A stretch of DNA of 44,990 nt from Bradyrhizobium canariense (GTDB lineage: Bacteria > Pseudomonadota > Alphaproteobacteria > Rhizobiales > Xanthobacteraceae): assembly GCF_019402665.1 (NCBI RefSeq), contig NZ_VSST01000072.1:1-44990 (forward strand), written 5' to 3'. Made by a program: the position numbers and the translations under genes. Of this stretch, positions 7,276 to 16,220 are shown one piece after another (positions within the stretch are counted from its first letter, which is position 1; every line of letters starts with the position of its first letter). The notes below the pieces were generated by a model. The model had not been told where the DNA came from, ran no database searches, and was given only the letters and a program-made list of their open reading frames with translations.

Positions 7276-8660
7276 TGGATACGCGTACGATCGAAGCAGG
7301 AGCTGATGCCGGTCACGGCGTCAGCTTCAGTGAAGCGTTTCGCGTCTGGCTCCGTGTCGCCTGCCTGAGTTTTGGCGGGCCCGCGGGCCAGATCGCGGTC
7401 ATGCACCGCATCCTGGTCGAGGAGAAGAACTGGATCTCGGAAGCCCGTTTCCTCCACGCGCTCAATTACTGCATGCTGCTGCCGGGCCCGGAAGCGCAGC
7501 AGCTCGCGACCTATGTCGGCTGGCTGATGCATCGCACCGCCGGCGGGCTGATGGCTGGCGGTCTGTTCATTCTGCCCGGCATCATCGCCATCATGGGCCT
7601 GAGCTACGTCTACGCCGCCTACGGCAATGTCAGCTTCGTGGAGGCGCTGTTCTTCGGCTTGAAAGCCGCCGTGCTCGCCATCGTCGTCGAGGCCGTGGTG
7701 CGGGTCGGCAAGCGCGCATTGAAGAACCGCATCATGATCGCGCTCGCCGCGATCGCCTTCGTCGCGATTTTCTTCTTCGCGATCCCCTTCCCGGTCATCA
7801 TCATCGCCGCCGGCATCATCGGATATATCGGCGCCAAACAGGGCCGTCCGGAATTTGCGCCGGCCGGTCACGGCTCTGCCGGCAGCAGCGCCGTGATCGA
7901 CAGCATGCTCGGCGACGCTGTGCCCGAACATGTACGCCCCAACACCGCGCGCGCGATTCGCGTCGGCGCGCTCTGGCTTGCGCTCTGGCTGGTGCCGGTG
8001 ATCGCGCTGTTGCTCGCTGTTGGACAAGACAATGTCTTCAGTCACATCGCGCTGTTCTTCTCGAAGATGGCGCTGGTCACCTTCGGCGGCGCCTACGCAG
8101 TGCTGGCCTATGTCGCCCAGCAGGCGGTCGAGCATTATCACTGGCTCAAGCCGCACGAGATGCTCGACGGTCTCGGCATGGCCGAGACCACGCCGGGCCC
8201 GCTGATCATGGTGCTTCAGTTCGTGGGCTTCATGGCCGCCTACCGCGACGCCAGCGGCCTGTCGCCGATGCTCGCGGCCACGCTCGGCGGATTGCTCGCG
8301 ACCTGGGTCACCTTCACGCCCTGCTTCCTCTGGATTTTCGTAGGCGCCCCTTACGTCGAACGGCTGCGCGGCAACAAGGGCCTCGGCGGTGCGCTCAGTG
8401 CCATCACCGCTGCCGTCGTCGGCGTGATCCTCAACCTCTCGATCTGGTTCGCGCTGCACACGCTGTTCCGCGACACCGTGCCGGTGCACACCTTCCCGTT
8501 TGCCTTCGACATGCCGGTCCTGACCAGCGTCGATATCCCTGCGCTCGTGCTGTCGATCGCGGCCGCAACCGCGATCTTCCGATTCAAGCTGGGGATGTTG
8601 ACGGTGCTGGCCGGCAGCTGCGCGGCTGGTGTGGCGCTGCGGCTGGCGGGGGTGATTTAG
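7275..8660 (+). CDS. chrA: chromate transporter ChrA
   Basis: A 461-residue long-chain CHR family antiporter, which expels chromate across the inner membrane. Both halves of the duplicated CHR domain are visible: the first with CLSFGGPAGQIAVMHR and LLPGPEAQQLATYVGW, the second with LVTFGGAYAVLAYVAQQ and ETTPGPLIMVLQFVGF. About ten hydrophobic helices are present. The ATG overlapping the chrB stop was chosen; a TTG one codon earlier is also open but less likely. It is the second gene of the chrB-chrA operon. Confidence 0.92.
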   Translation: MDTRTIEAGADAGHGVSFSEAFRVWLRVACLSFGGPAGQIAVMHRILVEEKNWISEARFLHALNYCMLLPGPEAQQLATYVGWLMHRTAGGLMAGGLFILPGIIAIMGLSYVYAAYGNVSFVEALFFGLKAAVLAIVVEAVVRVGKRALKNRIMIALAAIAFVAIFFFAIPFPVIIIAAGIIGYIGAKQGRPEFAPAGHGSAGSSAVIDSMLGDAVPEHVRPNTARAIRVGALWLALWLVPVIALLLAVGQDNVFSHIALFFSKMALVTFGGAYAVLAYVAQQAVEHYHWLKPHEMLDGLGMAETTPGPLIMVLQFVGFMAAYRDASGLSPMLAATLGGLLATWVTFTPCFLWIFVGAPYVERLRGNKGLGGALSAITAAVVGVILNLSIWFALHTLFRDTVPVHTFPFAFDMPVLTSVDIPALVLSIAAATAIFRFKLGMLTVLAGSCAAGVALRLAGVI

Positions 8661-8767
8661 GACGCGGAGTCATTGGTTCGTCGCGTCCGGTTTGCCAATG
8701 GAAGGCGTCACTAAGCCGTCAGAGTTGCATGGCGGCTGCTATCGACCACAAGCCGGCATCGCTGCCG

Positions 8768-9118
8768 CTAACTCCGTGGCCCCGGCTGCGGTGGCGACGG
8801 TTTCGTTTCCGGCTGCTGCGATGACGTAGCGGGGGGTTGCTGCTGCTGAGCATTGACCGGCTGCTGATCGCCGCCACCATGCGGGACACACGTCCCAACG
8901 TTGCTCAGCAGTCGTTTGGCTTCGACATCGCGAGCTTTCTTGTAGTCCCTGCGCCGGTCGATCCTTGCCGCAGCCATGCGATCCCACGCCTCGAAGGCAT
9001 CAGCGTAGTGCTGTCGCATTTGCTCTTCTGCGGCGAGACAATCACTGAACTTGTCGAACACAAGATCGGTGTTGACGGGCGAGACGCCGCTTACCAAAAC
9101 CACCAGCATCCATTTCAT
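8768..9118 (-). CDS. hypothetical small protein with Gln/Pro-rich tail
   Basis: A 116-residue protein that I do not recognise. It starts with a short hydrophobic stretch (MKWMLVVLVSGVS), possibly a weak signal peptide or anchor. A charged helical middle with two cysteines follows (SDCLAAEEQ and VGTCVPHGG), then a Gln/Pro/Ser-rich low-complexity tail of about 35 residues. It stands alone and is convergent with chrA. Coding status is supported by the coherent signal-plus-helix architecture, though no function can be given. Confidence 0.5.
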   Translation of the reverse strand: MKWMLVVLVSGVSPVNTDLVFDKFSDCLAAEEQMRQHYADAFEAWDRMAAARIDRRRDYKKARDVEAKRLLSNVGTCVPHGGGDQQPVNAQQQQPPATSSQQPETKPSPPQPGPRS

Positions 9119-10048
9119 AGCTTCTGCCTGCGTTCGCCCCGCTCACGGGAACGACGAGGCCTTGGCAAAGTTCCCAGCGGCTTTGCAAGCCCGCCGGCTG
9201 ATCCATCGAGGTGGGCAGATGGATCTAGCTACAAACTTCAACACTTTCGTTGACCGAGCCGAACGACTTCCGCTCTGCCCTCAAAAGCTAGCGTCTCTCG
9301 GCACGCGCCTCGGGCGAAAGCCGTCACCCTCGCCTCCGCATGCCCGTCGGGCAAAACAGCCGACCACTTCCGCCACACTTCCTGTCAAGCCCACCTCGCA
9401 AAATATTCCGCTTTACCGAAATTCGGATTTGACGTACAAGCGACACACCCTGGCCCGAGACGAGGGGCGGATCGCGATCGTCACGAACCGCGGGTTGGGT
9501 AGCGATGGACGCGACGGCGTCGAGTACGATCGGCATTGCAGGGCGGCTTCGGCTGTGAGCAATGGCTTTCGTGCCTACGACACGACGCCGAAAGCGTTTT
9601 CGCATGGCCTCGGGTGTGAGCACACGCCAGCACTCGAAGTTCCAGCGAAGACGTGCGCGGACGAACAAGTCGTGTGGTCCTGACGCCCGGGGTCTGTGCG
9701 TCAAGTCCTGCGGTGATGTGGCGGCCCGACCGGGCGCGCGCATCAGTCATCTGCATGGCGACGGGGGCAATAGTGCATCGCTCCCCGGGGAGAGCACGAA
9801 GGACACGTTAAAACCATCGCGCAGGGAAGGCCGGGCGATCCGGCGAACCTGTGATCCACCCCGTGTGCATTTCTATCGCCCACGGATCTGCGGGTGCCAG
9901 CCGGCGCCCGGCCTTCCCTGCGCCCTTGTCTCCACGAGGGGCAATGCGCCGACGCAAGACTCGGGCGGAACGCGCCGCGAGATCGCGAACTCTCGTCCGT
10001 TGTTTGAAACGTGTATCGGCGCGACGACTAGTCTAGCCCACTCTCCGT
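9119..10048. other. gene-poor stretch holding Bradyrhizobium-type repeat DNA
   Basis: About 0.93 kb without a convincing gene; open frames exist on both strands but show no domain, start context or coherent composition. From about 9.44 kb to 10.02 kb the DNA reads like a segment I recall as recurring between genes in Bradyrhizobium chromosomes. Its core is an inverted pair, GCGCAGGGAAGGCCGGGCG (from about 9820) and CGCCCGGCCTTCCCTGCGC (to about 9930). This is followed by a conserved-looking CGAGATCGCGAACTCTCGTC block near 9.98 kb. The strong core palindrome, about 90 bp apart in its arms, could form a long hairpin. Identification as a repeat is from memory and needs a nucleotide search. Confidence 0.5.
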
Positions 10049-10149
10049 GTCATCGTCCGCGAAGGCGGGCGATCCAGTATTCAACGGCGGCATTGTGCGA
10101 ACCCAGCGGCGCCTCGGAGTACTGGATGCCCGCCTTCGCGGAGCATGAC
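10049..10149. repeat. palindromic intergenic repeat, copy 1
   Basis: Left arm 10049-10080 and right arm about 10119-10149 are inverted copies: TGTCATCGTCCGCGAAGGCG on the left against CGCCTTCGCGGAGCATGACA on the right. Both arms have an inner GATCCAGTA/TACTGGATG pair. The spacer is about 38 bp and unrelated to that of copy 2. It is immediately followed by CTGTCGTT, also seen after copy 2. It lies at the 3' end of the GMC oxidoreductase gene and may act as a terminator. Confidence 0.8.
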
Positions 10150-10164
10150 ACTGTCGTTTTCGCT

Positions 10165-11709
10165 CTACCGCATCATCATCCGCGCAATCGCTTCCCCGAT
10201 CACCACCGTCGTGAAGTGGGTGTTGGCCCGGCAATCCGACGGCATGATCGAGGCGTCGGCGACGCGCAGGCCCGTAATACCCTTCACCGTACCATCAGGA
10301 TTGACCACACCGTCGGCGTCGTTGACACCAGTCATCCGGCAACTGCCGGCAGCGTGCTGGATATCGCCGGTCTCACGGCGCAGCAGCGTGTCGAGTTCGT
10401 GATCGGGCAAGGCCGCAGCCTGGGGCAAGCTCAAATCCGTGTCGGCGAGCCGGATCCAGTCCGCGATGCCTGATAGCGCCGGGTGGGTGGTGATCACGGC
10501 CAGCCGCTTCACCGCATCCTTCATGCGCAGCATGTCGCGGGGATCGGCCAGCATGTTTTCCTCGACGACAGGATCGATCGCAGGATCGGTCGAGGCCAGC
10601 TTGAGCGTTCCACGCGAATACGCGTTGAACAGCCCGGCGCCGATGGCCCCCGGCACGCCGATGCCGCGATGATTGAAAGCGATCATGATCATGTCGCGCT
10701 TGCCGCCGTCGGCGAGGCCCGACGAATAAGTCACGCAGCAATTGGTATGGCGGGTGTCCGGATCGGTCGGCCGCAGGTTTTCGTGGAGCTGGATCGTGGC
10801 GCGAAACAGCGGGTGGTCGAAGAAGTGCCGGCCGACCGGCAGGTCGCGCTCGACCGCGATCCCCATCGCCTTCAGCTCATGCGCGGGTCCAATGCCCGAG
10901 CGCAGCAGGATCGCCGGACTGTGGATGGCGCCGGCGCACAGCACGATCTGGCGCGCGCTGATCTCGCTGGTGCCCTGCCCCTCGATGTGAACGCGGAGGC
11001 CGGTCGCCCTTCCGTCGCTGATCAGGACCCGGTCGACCAGTGCATGCCCGCGAATCTCGAGATTGGCGCGGCCGCGCGCGGGCTCCAGATAACCCTCATT
11101 AGTCGTGATGCGGCGGCTGTCGCGGCTATTTATGGGATAGCAGGCGACGCCCTCGCCGTCCGGGCCGTTGACGTCGGCGCACCAGGGATGGCCGCTCGCC
11201 AGCGCCGCATCGCGCAAGCCGCGATCGATCGGTCCCCATTTGTCCGGCAGCGCGCGATAGACCGGCAGCGGTCCGCCGCGTCCGTGGCCGGCGGCGTCGC
11301 CGAATTCCAGGTCATCCTCGATCACCGAGAACAACGGCATCACGTCCTTCGCCGACCAGCCGGTGCAGCCATTGGCGGCCCATTCGTCGAACGCAGCGGC
11401 GACGCCGCGGATGGCGATCTGGCCGTTCATCATCGACGAGCCGCCGAGCCCCTTGCCGCGCCAGTAGAAGCGCGGCTCCTGGCCGGCCACACGGCGCGTC
11501 AGAAGATCCGGCCATTGCCATTTCTCCTGGTACTCGCGCTTGTGGATGATCGGGATGGGATTTGGCGTCATCACTTCCCAGGGCGCCTCGTCGGCGCGCC
11601 AGTCCAGACCCGCCTCGAGCAGCAGGACGCGCCGCGCGGGATCTTCCGAGAGCCGCGCCGCAACGGCGGCGCCGGCGGAGCCGCCGCCGACAACAATGAC
11701 ATCGTACAT
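10165..11709 (-). CDS. GMC family FAD-dependent oxidoreductase
   Basis: A 514-residue glucose-methanol-choline family flavoprotein, which oxidises alcohols such as choline or other primary alcohols. The N-terminal Rossmann motif is YDVIVVGGGSAGAAVAARL. The GMC signature 1 region is GKGLGGSSMMNGQIAIRG. The C-terminal active-site region carries HAAGSCRM and later NTHFTTVVIG, containing the catalytic His pair. The start MYDVIVV gives a standard GMC N-terminus; a frame opening five codons earlier would overlap the upstream gene. It lies 4 bp after the stop of the ABC binding-protein gene and is surely co-transcribed, so its substrate may be what that protein captures. No signal peptide: cytoplasmic. 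Confidence 0.9.
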   Translation of the reverse strand: MYDVIVVGGGSAGAAVAARLSEDPARRVLLLEAGLDWRADEAPWEVMTPNPIPIIHKREYQEKWQWPDLLTRRVAGQEPRFYWRGKGLGGSSMMNGQIAIRGVAAAFDEWAANGCTGWSAKDVMPLFSVIEDDLEFGDAAGHGRGGPLPVYRALPDKWGPIDRGLRDAALASGHPWCADVNGPDGEGVACYPINSRDSRRITTNEGYLEPARGRANLEIRGHALVDRVLISDGRATGLRVHIEGQGTSEISARQIVLCAGAIHSPAILLRSGIGPAHELKAMGIAVERDLPVGRHFFDHPLFRATIQLHENLRPTDPDTRHTNCCVTYSSGLADGGKRDMIMIAFNHRGIGVPGAIGAGLFNAYSRGTLKLASTDPAIDPVVEENMLADPRDMLRMKDAVKRLAVITTHPALSGIADWIRLADTDLSLPQAAALPDHELDTLLRRETGDIQHAAGSCRMTGVNDADGVVNPDGTVKGITGLRVADASIMPSDCRANTHFTTVVIGEAIARMMMR

Positions 11710-11713
11710 CGGG

Positions 11714-13264
11714 CTACTTCTCAACGTTCCAGAACACCGGGATGGCTGACGGTATCAGACCGCGCAAACTGGCGCGAGAGGCGGCAGGCTGGGCGAATTG
11801 GCCCCACGGTATTGCGGGTGCCTGATCGTACATGACGGCCTGGATCTCGCCTGCGATCTTCTTGCGATCCTCCTCGGCGGGCGCCTTGGCAAAGGCCTCC
11901 ATCAGCGGCGTGATGCGCGCGTCACACTGCCAGCCGGTGAAGTCGGCGCAGTTGAAGGCGACCATGACGTTGGTCAAGGGCGAGCCGAGATCGAAACCGC
12001 CGGCGTGGACGCCATAGACGCTCCAGCCCTCCTTCTTGGCGCGGCGTGCCAGCACGCTCGCCCAGTCCATCACTTGGAGATCGACGGTGAAACCGGCCTG
12101 CTTCAGCCGCTCGGCCAGCACCTGCGCCGAGACGCGCGGGGCTTCGAGATCGTTCGCCTCCATCACGATAACAGGCTCGCCGGCATATTTCGTCGCCTTC
12201 AGTGCCGCCCTCGCCGCCTCGATCGACGGGCTCACCGCGGCCTCGGTGCCGGCCTTGCTGTCATAGGTGGTGCCGCAGGTGAAGTATGTCGCGCAAGGGG
12301 CCGCGTATTTGGCGTCCAGGCCGAGTGCGTCCAGCACCTCGCGCTGATCGACCAGCTTCCACAGCACGCGCCTGATGGCGGGATCGTCGAACGGCTTCGA
12401 TGCGGCGTTGAGGCGATAGGCGCCCGCGAACATGTTGCCGCCGGTGAAATTGACGAGTTTCACGCGAGAGTTCTTCTCAAGCGTCGGCAGCAGATCGAAC
12501 GGCGCATACTGCATGAAATCGACTTCGCCGGCCTGCAGCGCGGAGGCTGCGGTCGCACCATCTGGAATGACGCGGATCTCGAGTGTGTCGATGTTGACGC
12601 GCTTGCCGCCGGCGAGGAAGTCGGCAGGCTCGGGACGCGGCACGTAGTCGGCGAACTTCTTCAGGACCATGCGATCGCCAGTGCGGTGATCGGCCATGCT
12701 GTAGACGAACGGGCCGGAGCCGACGATCTCGGTGATGCGTTGGTCGCCGGGCGTTTTGGCAATGCGCTCGGGCATCATGAAGGCGACCGGACTGACGGGA
12801 TTGCCGAGCGCGTCGATGACGAGACCGGACGGCTCCTTCAGCGTCAGCACGAATGTTTTCGCATCCGTCGGCTCGAGCGAGGCCGTGATTGCAAAAATGC
12901 GGCGGCCGAGCGCACTGCGGGTGCCCCAACGGCGCAGCGAGGCGACGCAATCGGCGGCGGTGACCGGCTGACCGTCATGCCATTTCAGGCCGTCGCGCAG
13001 CGTGAAACTGTAGGTCAGGCCATCGGCCGAGACCTTCCAGTCCTGCACCATCTGCGGCTTGATCTCGCCTTTGGAATCCTTCGCAAACAGCGTGTCGAAC
13101 ACCATGTAGCCGAACGTGCGCGTAATGTAGGCCGTCGAGAAATGCGGATCGAGCGTGACGATCTCCGCCTCGAGCACCGCAACGAGATTGCCCGCCGCAT
13201 GCGCCGGCGCCGCGACGATCACGAGCCCGAGCAGCGCCGGAATGAAAGCCTTCAGTTTGGACAT
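11714..13264 (-). CDS. ABC transporter substrate-binding protein, peptide/nickel (family 5) type
   Basis: A 516-residue periplasmic solute-binding protein of the oligopeptide/dipeptide (SBP_bac_5) family. It has a Sec signal peptide at residues 1-23 (ending APAHA-AG), the N-terminal VTLDPHFSTAYITRTFGYMV region, and the family core WKVSADGLTYSFTLRDGLKWHDG. Two cysteines (CATYFTCG) and CADFTGWQC may form disulfides. No permease or ATPase gene is adjacent, so it must share a transporter encoded elsewhere or act as an orphan receptor. It is the first gene of a two-gene unit with the GMC oxidoreductase. Confidence 0.9.
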   Translation of the reverse strand: MSKLKAFIPALLGLVIVAAPAHAAGNLVAVLEAEIVTLDPHFSTAYITRTFGYMVFDTLFAKDSKGEIKPQMVQDWKVSADGLTYSFTLRDGLKWHDGQPVTAADCVASLRRWGTRSALGRRIFAITASLEPTDAKTFVLTLKEPSGLVIDALGNPVSPVAFMMPERIAKTPGDQRITEIVGSGPFVYSMADHRTGDRMVLKKFADYVPRPEPADFLAGGKRVNIDTLEIRVIPDGATAASALQAGEVDFMQYAPFDLLPTLEKNSRVKLVNFTGGNMFAGAYRLNAASKPFDDPAIRRVLWKLVDQREVLDALGLDAKYAAPCATYFTCGTTYDSKAGTEAAVSPSIEAARAALKATKYAGEPVIVMEANDLEAPRVSAQVLAERLKQAGFTVDLQVMDWASVLARRAKKEGWSVYGVHAGGFDLGSPLTNVMVAFNCADFTGWQCDARITPLMEAFAKAPAEEDRKKIAGEIQAVMYDQAPAIPWGQFAQPAASRASLRGLIPSAIPVFWNVEK

Positions 13265-13387
13265 TGGTGCCTATTGCCTCTGGCGAGCTGTTGCTGTCGC
13301 CAGGAAAAGGCAATGTTCGTGCCCATTCGATGGAAGCACTCATGCGTCCACGGCTATCTGCCGCGCGTTTGCGCGCTACACCCTGGC

Positions 13388-13491
13388 TGTCATCGCCCGG
13401 CTTGACCGGGCGATCCAGTATTCCAGAGAAAGCTATGGTTGAGCCGAGAGGTCGCTGCGTACTGGATGCCCCGCCTACGCGGGGCATGACA
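13388..13491. repeat. palindromic intergenic repeat, copy 2
   Basis: Same family as the element near 10.1 kb. The left arm starts TGTCATCGCCCGGCTTGACC and ends GATCCAGTAT (13388-13420). The right arm is TACTGGATGCCCCGCCTACG through GGGGCATGACA (13460-13491). Only the arms are shared with copy 1, and each arm contains its own small hairpin. It lies between the binding-protein gene and the 3' end of parC. The same ACTGTCGTT tail follows both copies. Confidence 0.8.
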
Positions 13492-13516
13492 CTGTCGTTC
13501 GGCGACGGCCTGCGCC

Positions 13517-15775
13517 CTACCCGATCACCCTGCCGAACTTGTTCGACTTCGGGAATCCCTTCGGCGGCAGGCGGCCGGCATCGGCGCGGGTGCCTTGCCA
13601 CTCGGCGAGCTCCTTCATGGTCGCGGAGAATTCGCGGCCCGCGGAGTCCTTCCAGGTCAGCCCCGCCTTGGCGTCGAACACGACGACGTCCGAGAGGCCG
13701 CCGTCCTTGTATTTCTGCAAGCGAACGCCGCGGCCGCGGGCCATCTCCGGCACCTGGTCGAGCGGGAAGACCAGCATCTTGCGGTTCTCGCCGATGACCG
13801 CGACGGTGTCGCCGAGCACTTCGGTGACCGTGCGCGCCTCGTTCGGCATATCGACGTTGAGGACCTGCTTGCCCTTCTTGGTGGTGCCGACGCAGTCGTC
13901 CTCGTTGACGACAAAGCCCTGGCCCTCGTGGCTCGCGACCAGGAATTTGCGTCCGCCCTTGTTGACGAACAGCACGACGGGAGCGGCCTCCGGCTCCAGG
14001 TCGATGAACTGGCGGATCGGCTCGCCATGACCGCGACCGCCCGGCAGCTTTGCGACATCGAGCGAGTAGAATTTGCCGTTGGTGGCGAACAGCAGCAGCT
14101 TGGACGTGGTCTCGGCGAAGAAGGCAAAGCCGAGCTTGTCGTCCTGCTTGAAGGCAAGCCCCGAGAGATCCTCGACATGGCCCTTCAAGGTGCGGATCCA
14201 GCCCTTGTCCGAGACGACGACGGTCACCGGCTCGCGCTCGACCAAGGCCTCCTCGATGGCGGCGAGATCGTGCTCGGGCGCATCGGCAAAAGTGGTGCGG
14301 CGCTTGCCGAGCGGCGTCTTCGGCCCGAACATGTCGCGGACCTTGGCGACCTGCTCACTGACCTTCTTCCACTGCTCGGGCTCGGACGCCAGCAGTCCCT
14401 CGATCCCCTTCAGCTCCTTGCGCAGATCCTTGTCCTCGGTGCGGATCTCCATCTCCTCGAGCTTGCGCAGGCTGCGCAGCCGCATGTTGAGGATGGCTTC
14501 GGCCTGCACCTCGGTGAGCTTGAACGCCTTGATCAGCGCCGGCTTCGGCTCGTCCTCGTTGCGGATGATCCTGATCACCTCGTCGATGTTCAGATAGGCA
14601 ATCAGCAAGCCGCCGAGAATCTCCAGCCGGCGCTCGATCTCGGCCTTGCGATGGTTGGTCCGGCGGATCAGCACGTCGCGCAGATGGTCGAGCCATTCGC
14701 GCAGGCACTCAGCGAGCCCCACCACCTTGGGGACGCGGCCCTTGATCAGCACGTTCAGGTTCAGCGGAATCTTGTTTTCGAGCTCGGTCAGCCGGAACAG
14801 CGATTCCATCATCAGCGCGGGATCGACGTTCTTCGACTTCGGCTCGATCACGATGCGGACGTCTTCGGCCGACTCGTCCCTGATGTCGCCGACCAGCGGC
14901 AGCTTCTTCTGGTCGAGCAGCTCGGCGATCTTCTCGATCAACCGCGACTTCTGCACCAGAAAGGGTATCTCGGTGACGACAACGACCCAGGTGCCACGCG
15001 CGCCCTCTTCCTGCTCCCATCGGGAGCGGACGCGGAACGAGCCGCGGCCGGTGGTGTAGGCTTCAGCGATCGCCTGCTTGGAATCGACGCAGATGCCGCC
15101 GGTTGGGAAATCCGGACCCTTGACCCATTTCAGCAGCGCTTTGGATTTCGCGTCCGGTTTCTCGATCAGATGCAGCGCGGCCTCGCAGAGCTCGGCGGCG
15201 TTGTGCGGCGGGATCGAGGTCGCCATGCCGACCGCGATACCCTGCGCACCGTTGGCGAGCAGGTTCGGGAAGCCGCCGGGCAGCACGATCGGCTCTTTCG
15301 ACTGGCCATCGTAATTGGGACGGAATTCGACCCCGTCCTCATCGATGCCGTCGAGCAGAAGCCGCGCGACGTCGGTCATGCGCGCTTCGGTGTAGCGATA
15401 GGCGGCGGGATTATCGCCGTCGATATTGCCGAAATTGCCCTGGCCGTCGACCAGCGGGTAGCGCGAGGAGAAATCCTGAGCGAGACGCACCATGGCGTCG
15501 TAGATCGCCTGGTCGCCGTGCGGATGGAACGAGCCCATCACGTCGCCGACGATTTTGGCGGACTTCTTGAAAGCCGTGCCCGGATCGAGCCGGAGCAGGC
15601 GCATGCCATAGAGGATGCGCCTATGCACCGGCTTCAGGCCGTCGCGGGCATCGGGCAGTGCGCGGTGCATGATGGTGGAGAGCGCGTACGCAAGATAGCG
15701 CTCTTCCAGCGCCTCACGCAGCGGCACCTCGTGAATTTCGGCCGGTTCCTCCGGCGGAATCAATCGTTTTCCCAT
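13517..15775 (-). CDS. parC: DNA topoisomerase IV subunit A
   Basis: A 752-residue type IIA topoisomerase A subunit, which with ParE decatenates daughter chromosomes. The breakage-reunion domain has PDARDGLKPVHRRILYGM, the quinolone-region HPHGDQAIYDAMVRLAQDF and the catalytic tyrosine Y128 in RYTEARM. The C-terminal part has a reduced set of beta-pinwheel repeats, and the length fits ParC rather than GyrA (about 900). Position 89, equivalent to Ser80 of E. coli ParC, is Gln and position 93 is Asp; I recall this as usual in alphaproteobacteria. It is the last gene of the conserved block, after recO and a small exported protein. Confidence 0.95.
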   Translation of the reverse strand: MGKRLIPPEEPAEIHEVPLREALEERYLAYALSTIMHRALPDARDGLKPVHRRILYGMRLLRLDPGTAFKKSAKIVGDVMGSFHPHGDQAIYDAMVRLAQDFSSRYPLVDGQGNFGNIDGDNPAAYRYTEARMTDVARLLLDGIDEDGVEFRPNYDGQSKEPIVLPGGFPNLLANGAQGIAVGMATSIPPHNAAELCEAALHLIEKPDAKSKALLKWVKGPDFPTGGICVDSKQAIAEAYTTGRGSFRVRSRWEQEEGARGTWVVVVTEIPFLVQKSRLIEKIAELLDQKKLPLVGDIRDESAEDVRIVIEPKSKNVDPALMMESLFRLTELENKIPLNLNVLIKGRVPKVVGLAECLREWLDHLRDVLIRRTNHRKAEIERRLEILGGLLIAYLNIDEVIRIIRNEDEPKPALIKAFKLTEVQAEAILNMRLRSLRKLEEMEIRTEDKDLRKELKGIEGLLASEPEQWKKVSEQVAKVRDMFGPKTPLGKRRTTFADAPEHDLAAIEEALVEREPVTVVVSDKGWIRTLKGHVEDLSGLAFKQDDKLGFAFFAETTSKLLLFATNGKFYSLDVAKLPGGRGHGEPIRQFIDLEPEAAPVVLFVNKGGRKFLVASHEGQGFVVNEDDCVGTTKKGKQVLNVDMPNEARTVTEVLGDTVAVIGENRKMLVFPLDQVPEMARGRGVRLQKYKDGGLSDVVVFDAKAGLTWKDSAGREFSATMKELAEWQGTRADAGRLPPKGFPKSNKFGRVIG

Positions 15776-15836
15776 GCTGCCCGGTTAAACCGTGGAAGCG
15801 AATCGGGCAAGGATCGATTGGTTCCCTGTGGGCGGC

Positions 15837-16121
15837 CTACTGGCCGGCCCAGCCTGCGGTGAAGGTCTGGGTGGGTTGGGCGTTTTTGGCCTGCGTGGTG
15901 GCCGGGGTATTGGTCAGGCACCGCCGGGCCGTCTCGATCTCGGCCTCCGTCGCGCCCTTGGACCGGGCCCATGCCTCTGCTGCCACAGCAGAATATTTGG
16001 CCACATAGAATCTGACGACGGTACAGGAGGCACGGCGAAAGACGCCCGGCTGCTCACCCGCGAGAGCGTCCGGCGCCAGCGCGATCAGCGCTGCCGATAT
16101 CACAAGTCCCTTGATCAGCAT
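15837..16121 (-). CDS. small exported protein of unknown function
   Basis: A 94-residue protein with a clear signal peptide (MLIKGLVISAALIALAPDALA, cleavage before GEQ). The mature part is about 70 residues with two cysteines (ASCTVVRF and ARRCLTN) that could pair in the periplasm, followed by a Thr/Gln/Ala-rich tail. The family is unknown to me. It lies between recO and parC on the same strand, with about 60 bp to parC, and is probably transcribed with them. Confidence 0.65.
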   Translation of the reverse strand: MLIKGLVISAALIALAPDALAGEQPGVFRRASCTVVRFYVAKYSAVAAEAWARSKGATEAEIETARRCLTNTPATTQAKNAQPTQTFTAGWAGQ

Positions 16122-16220
16122 CAGGATATCCCCGGTTGGAACCCCGGGGGCAAGTCAGGGAAACCCGATTTCGTTCCACGGTGGGCCGACATATTGCGAC
16201 AATGCAGAGCCGCGTTTGGC

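Noticed and set aside
9562..10473. A 303-codon frame through the gene-poor region into the GMC gene
   Set aside because: It crosses a palindromic repeat and the antisense of the GMC oxidoreductase, with no start signal or motif.
13595..15862. A 755-codon plus-strand frame opposite parC
   Set aside because: It is the complement of parC with typical shadow composition (Leu/Gly/Asp/Gln-rich, no motif). High-GC genes often leave long antisense frames.
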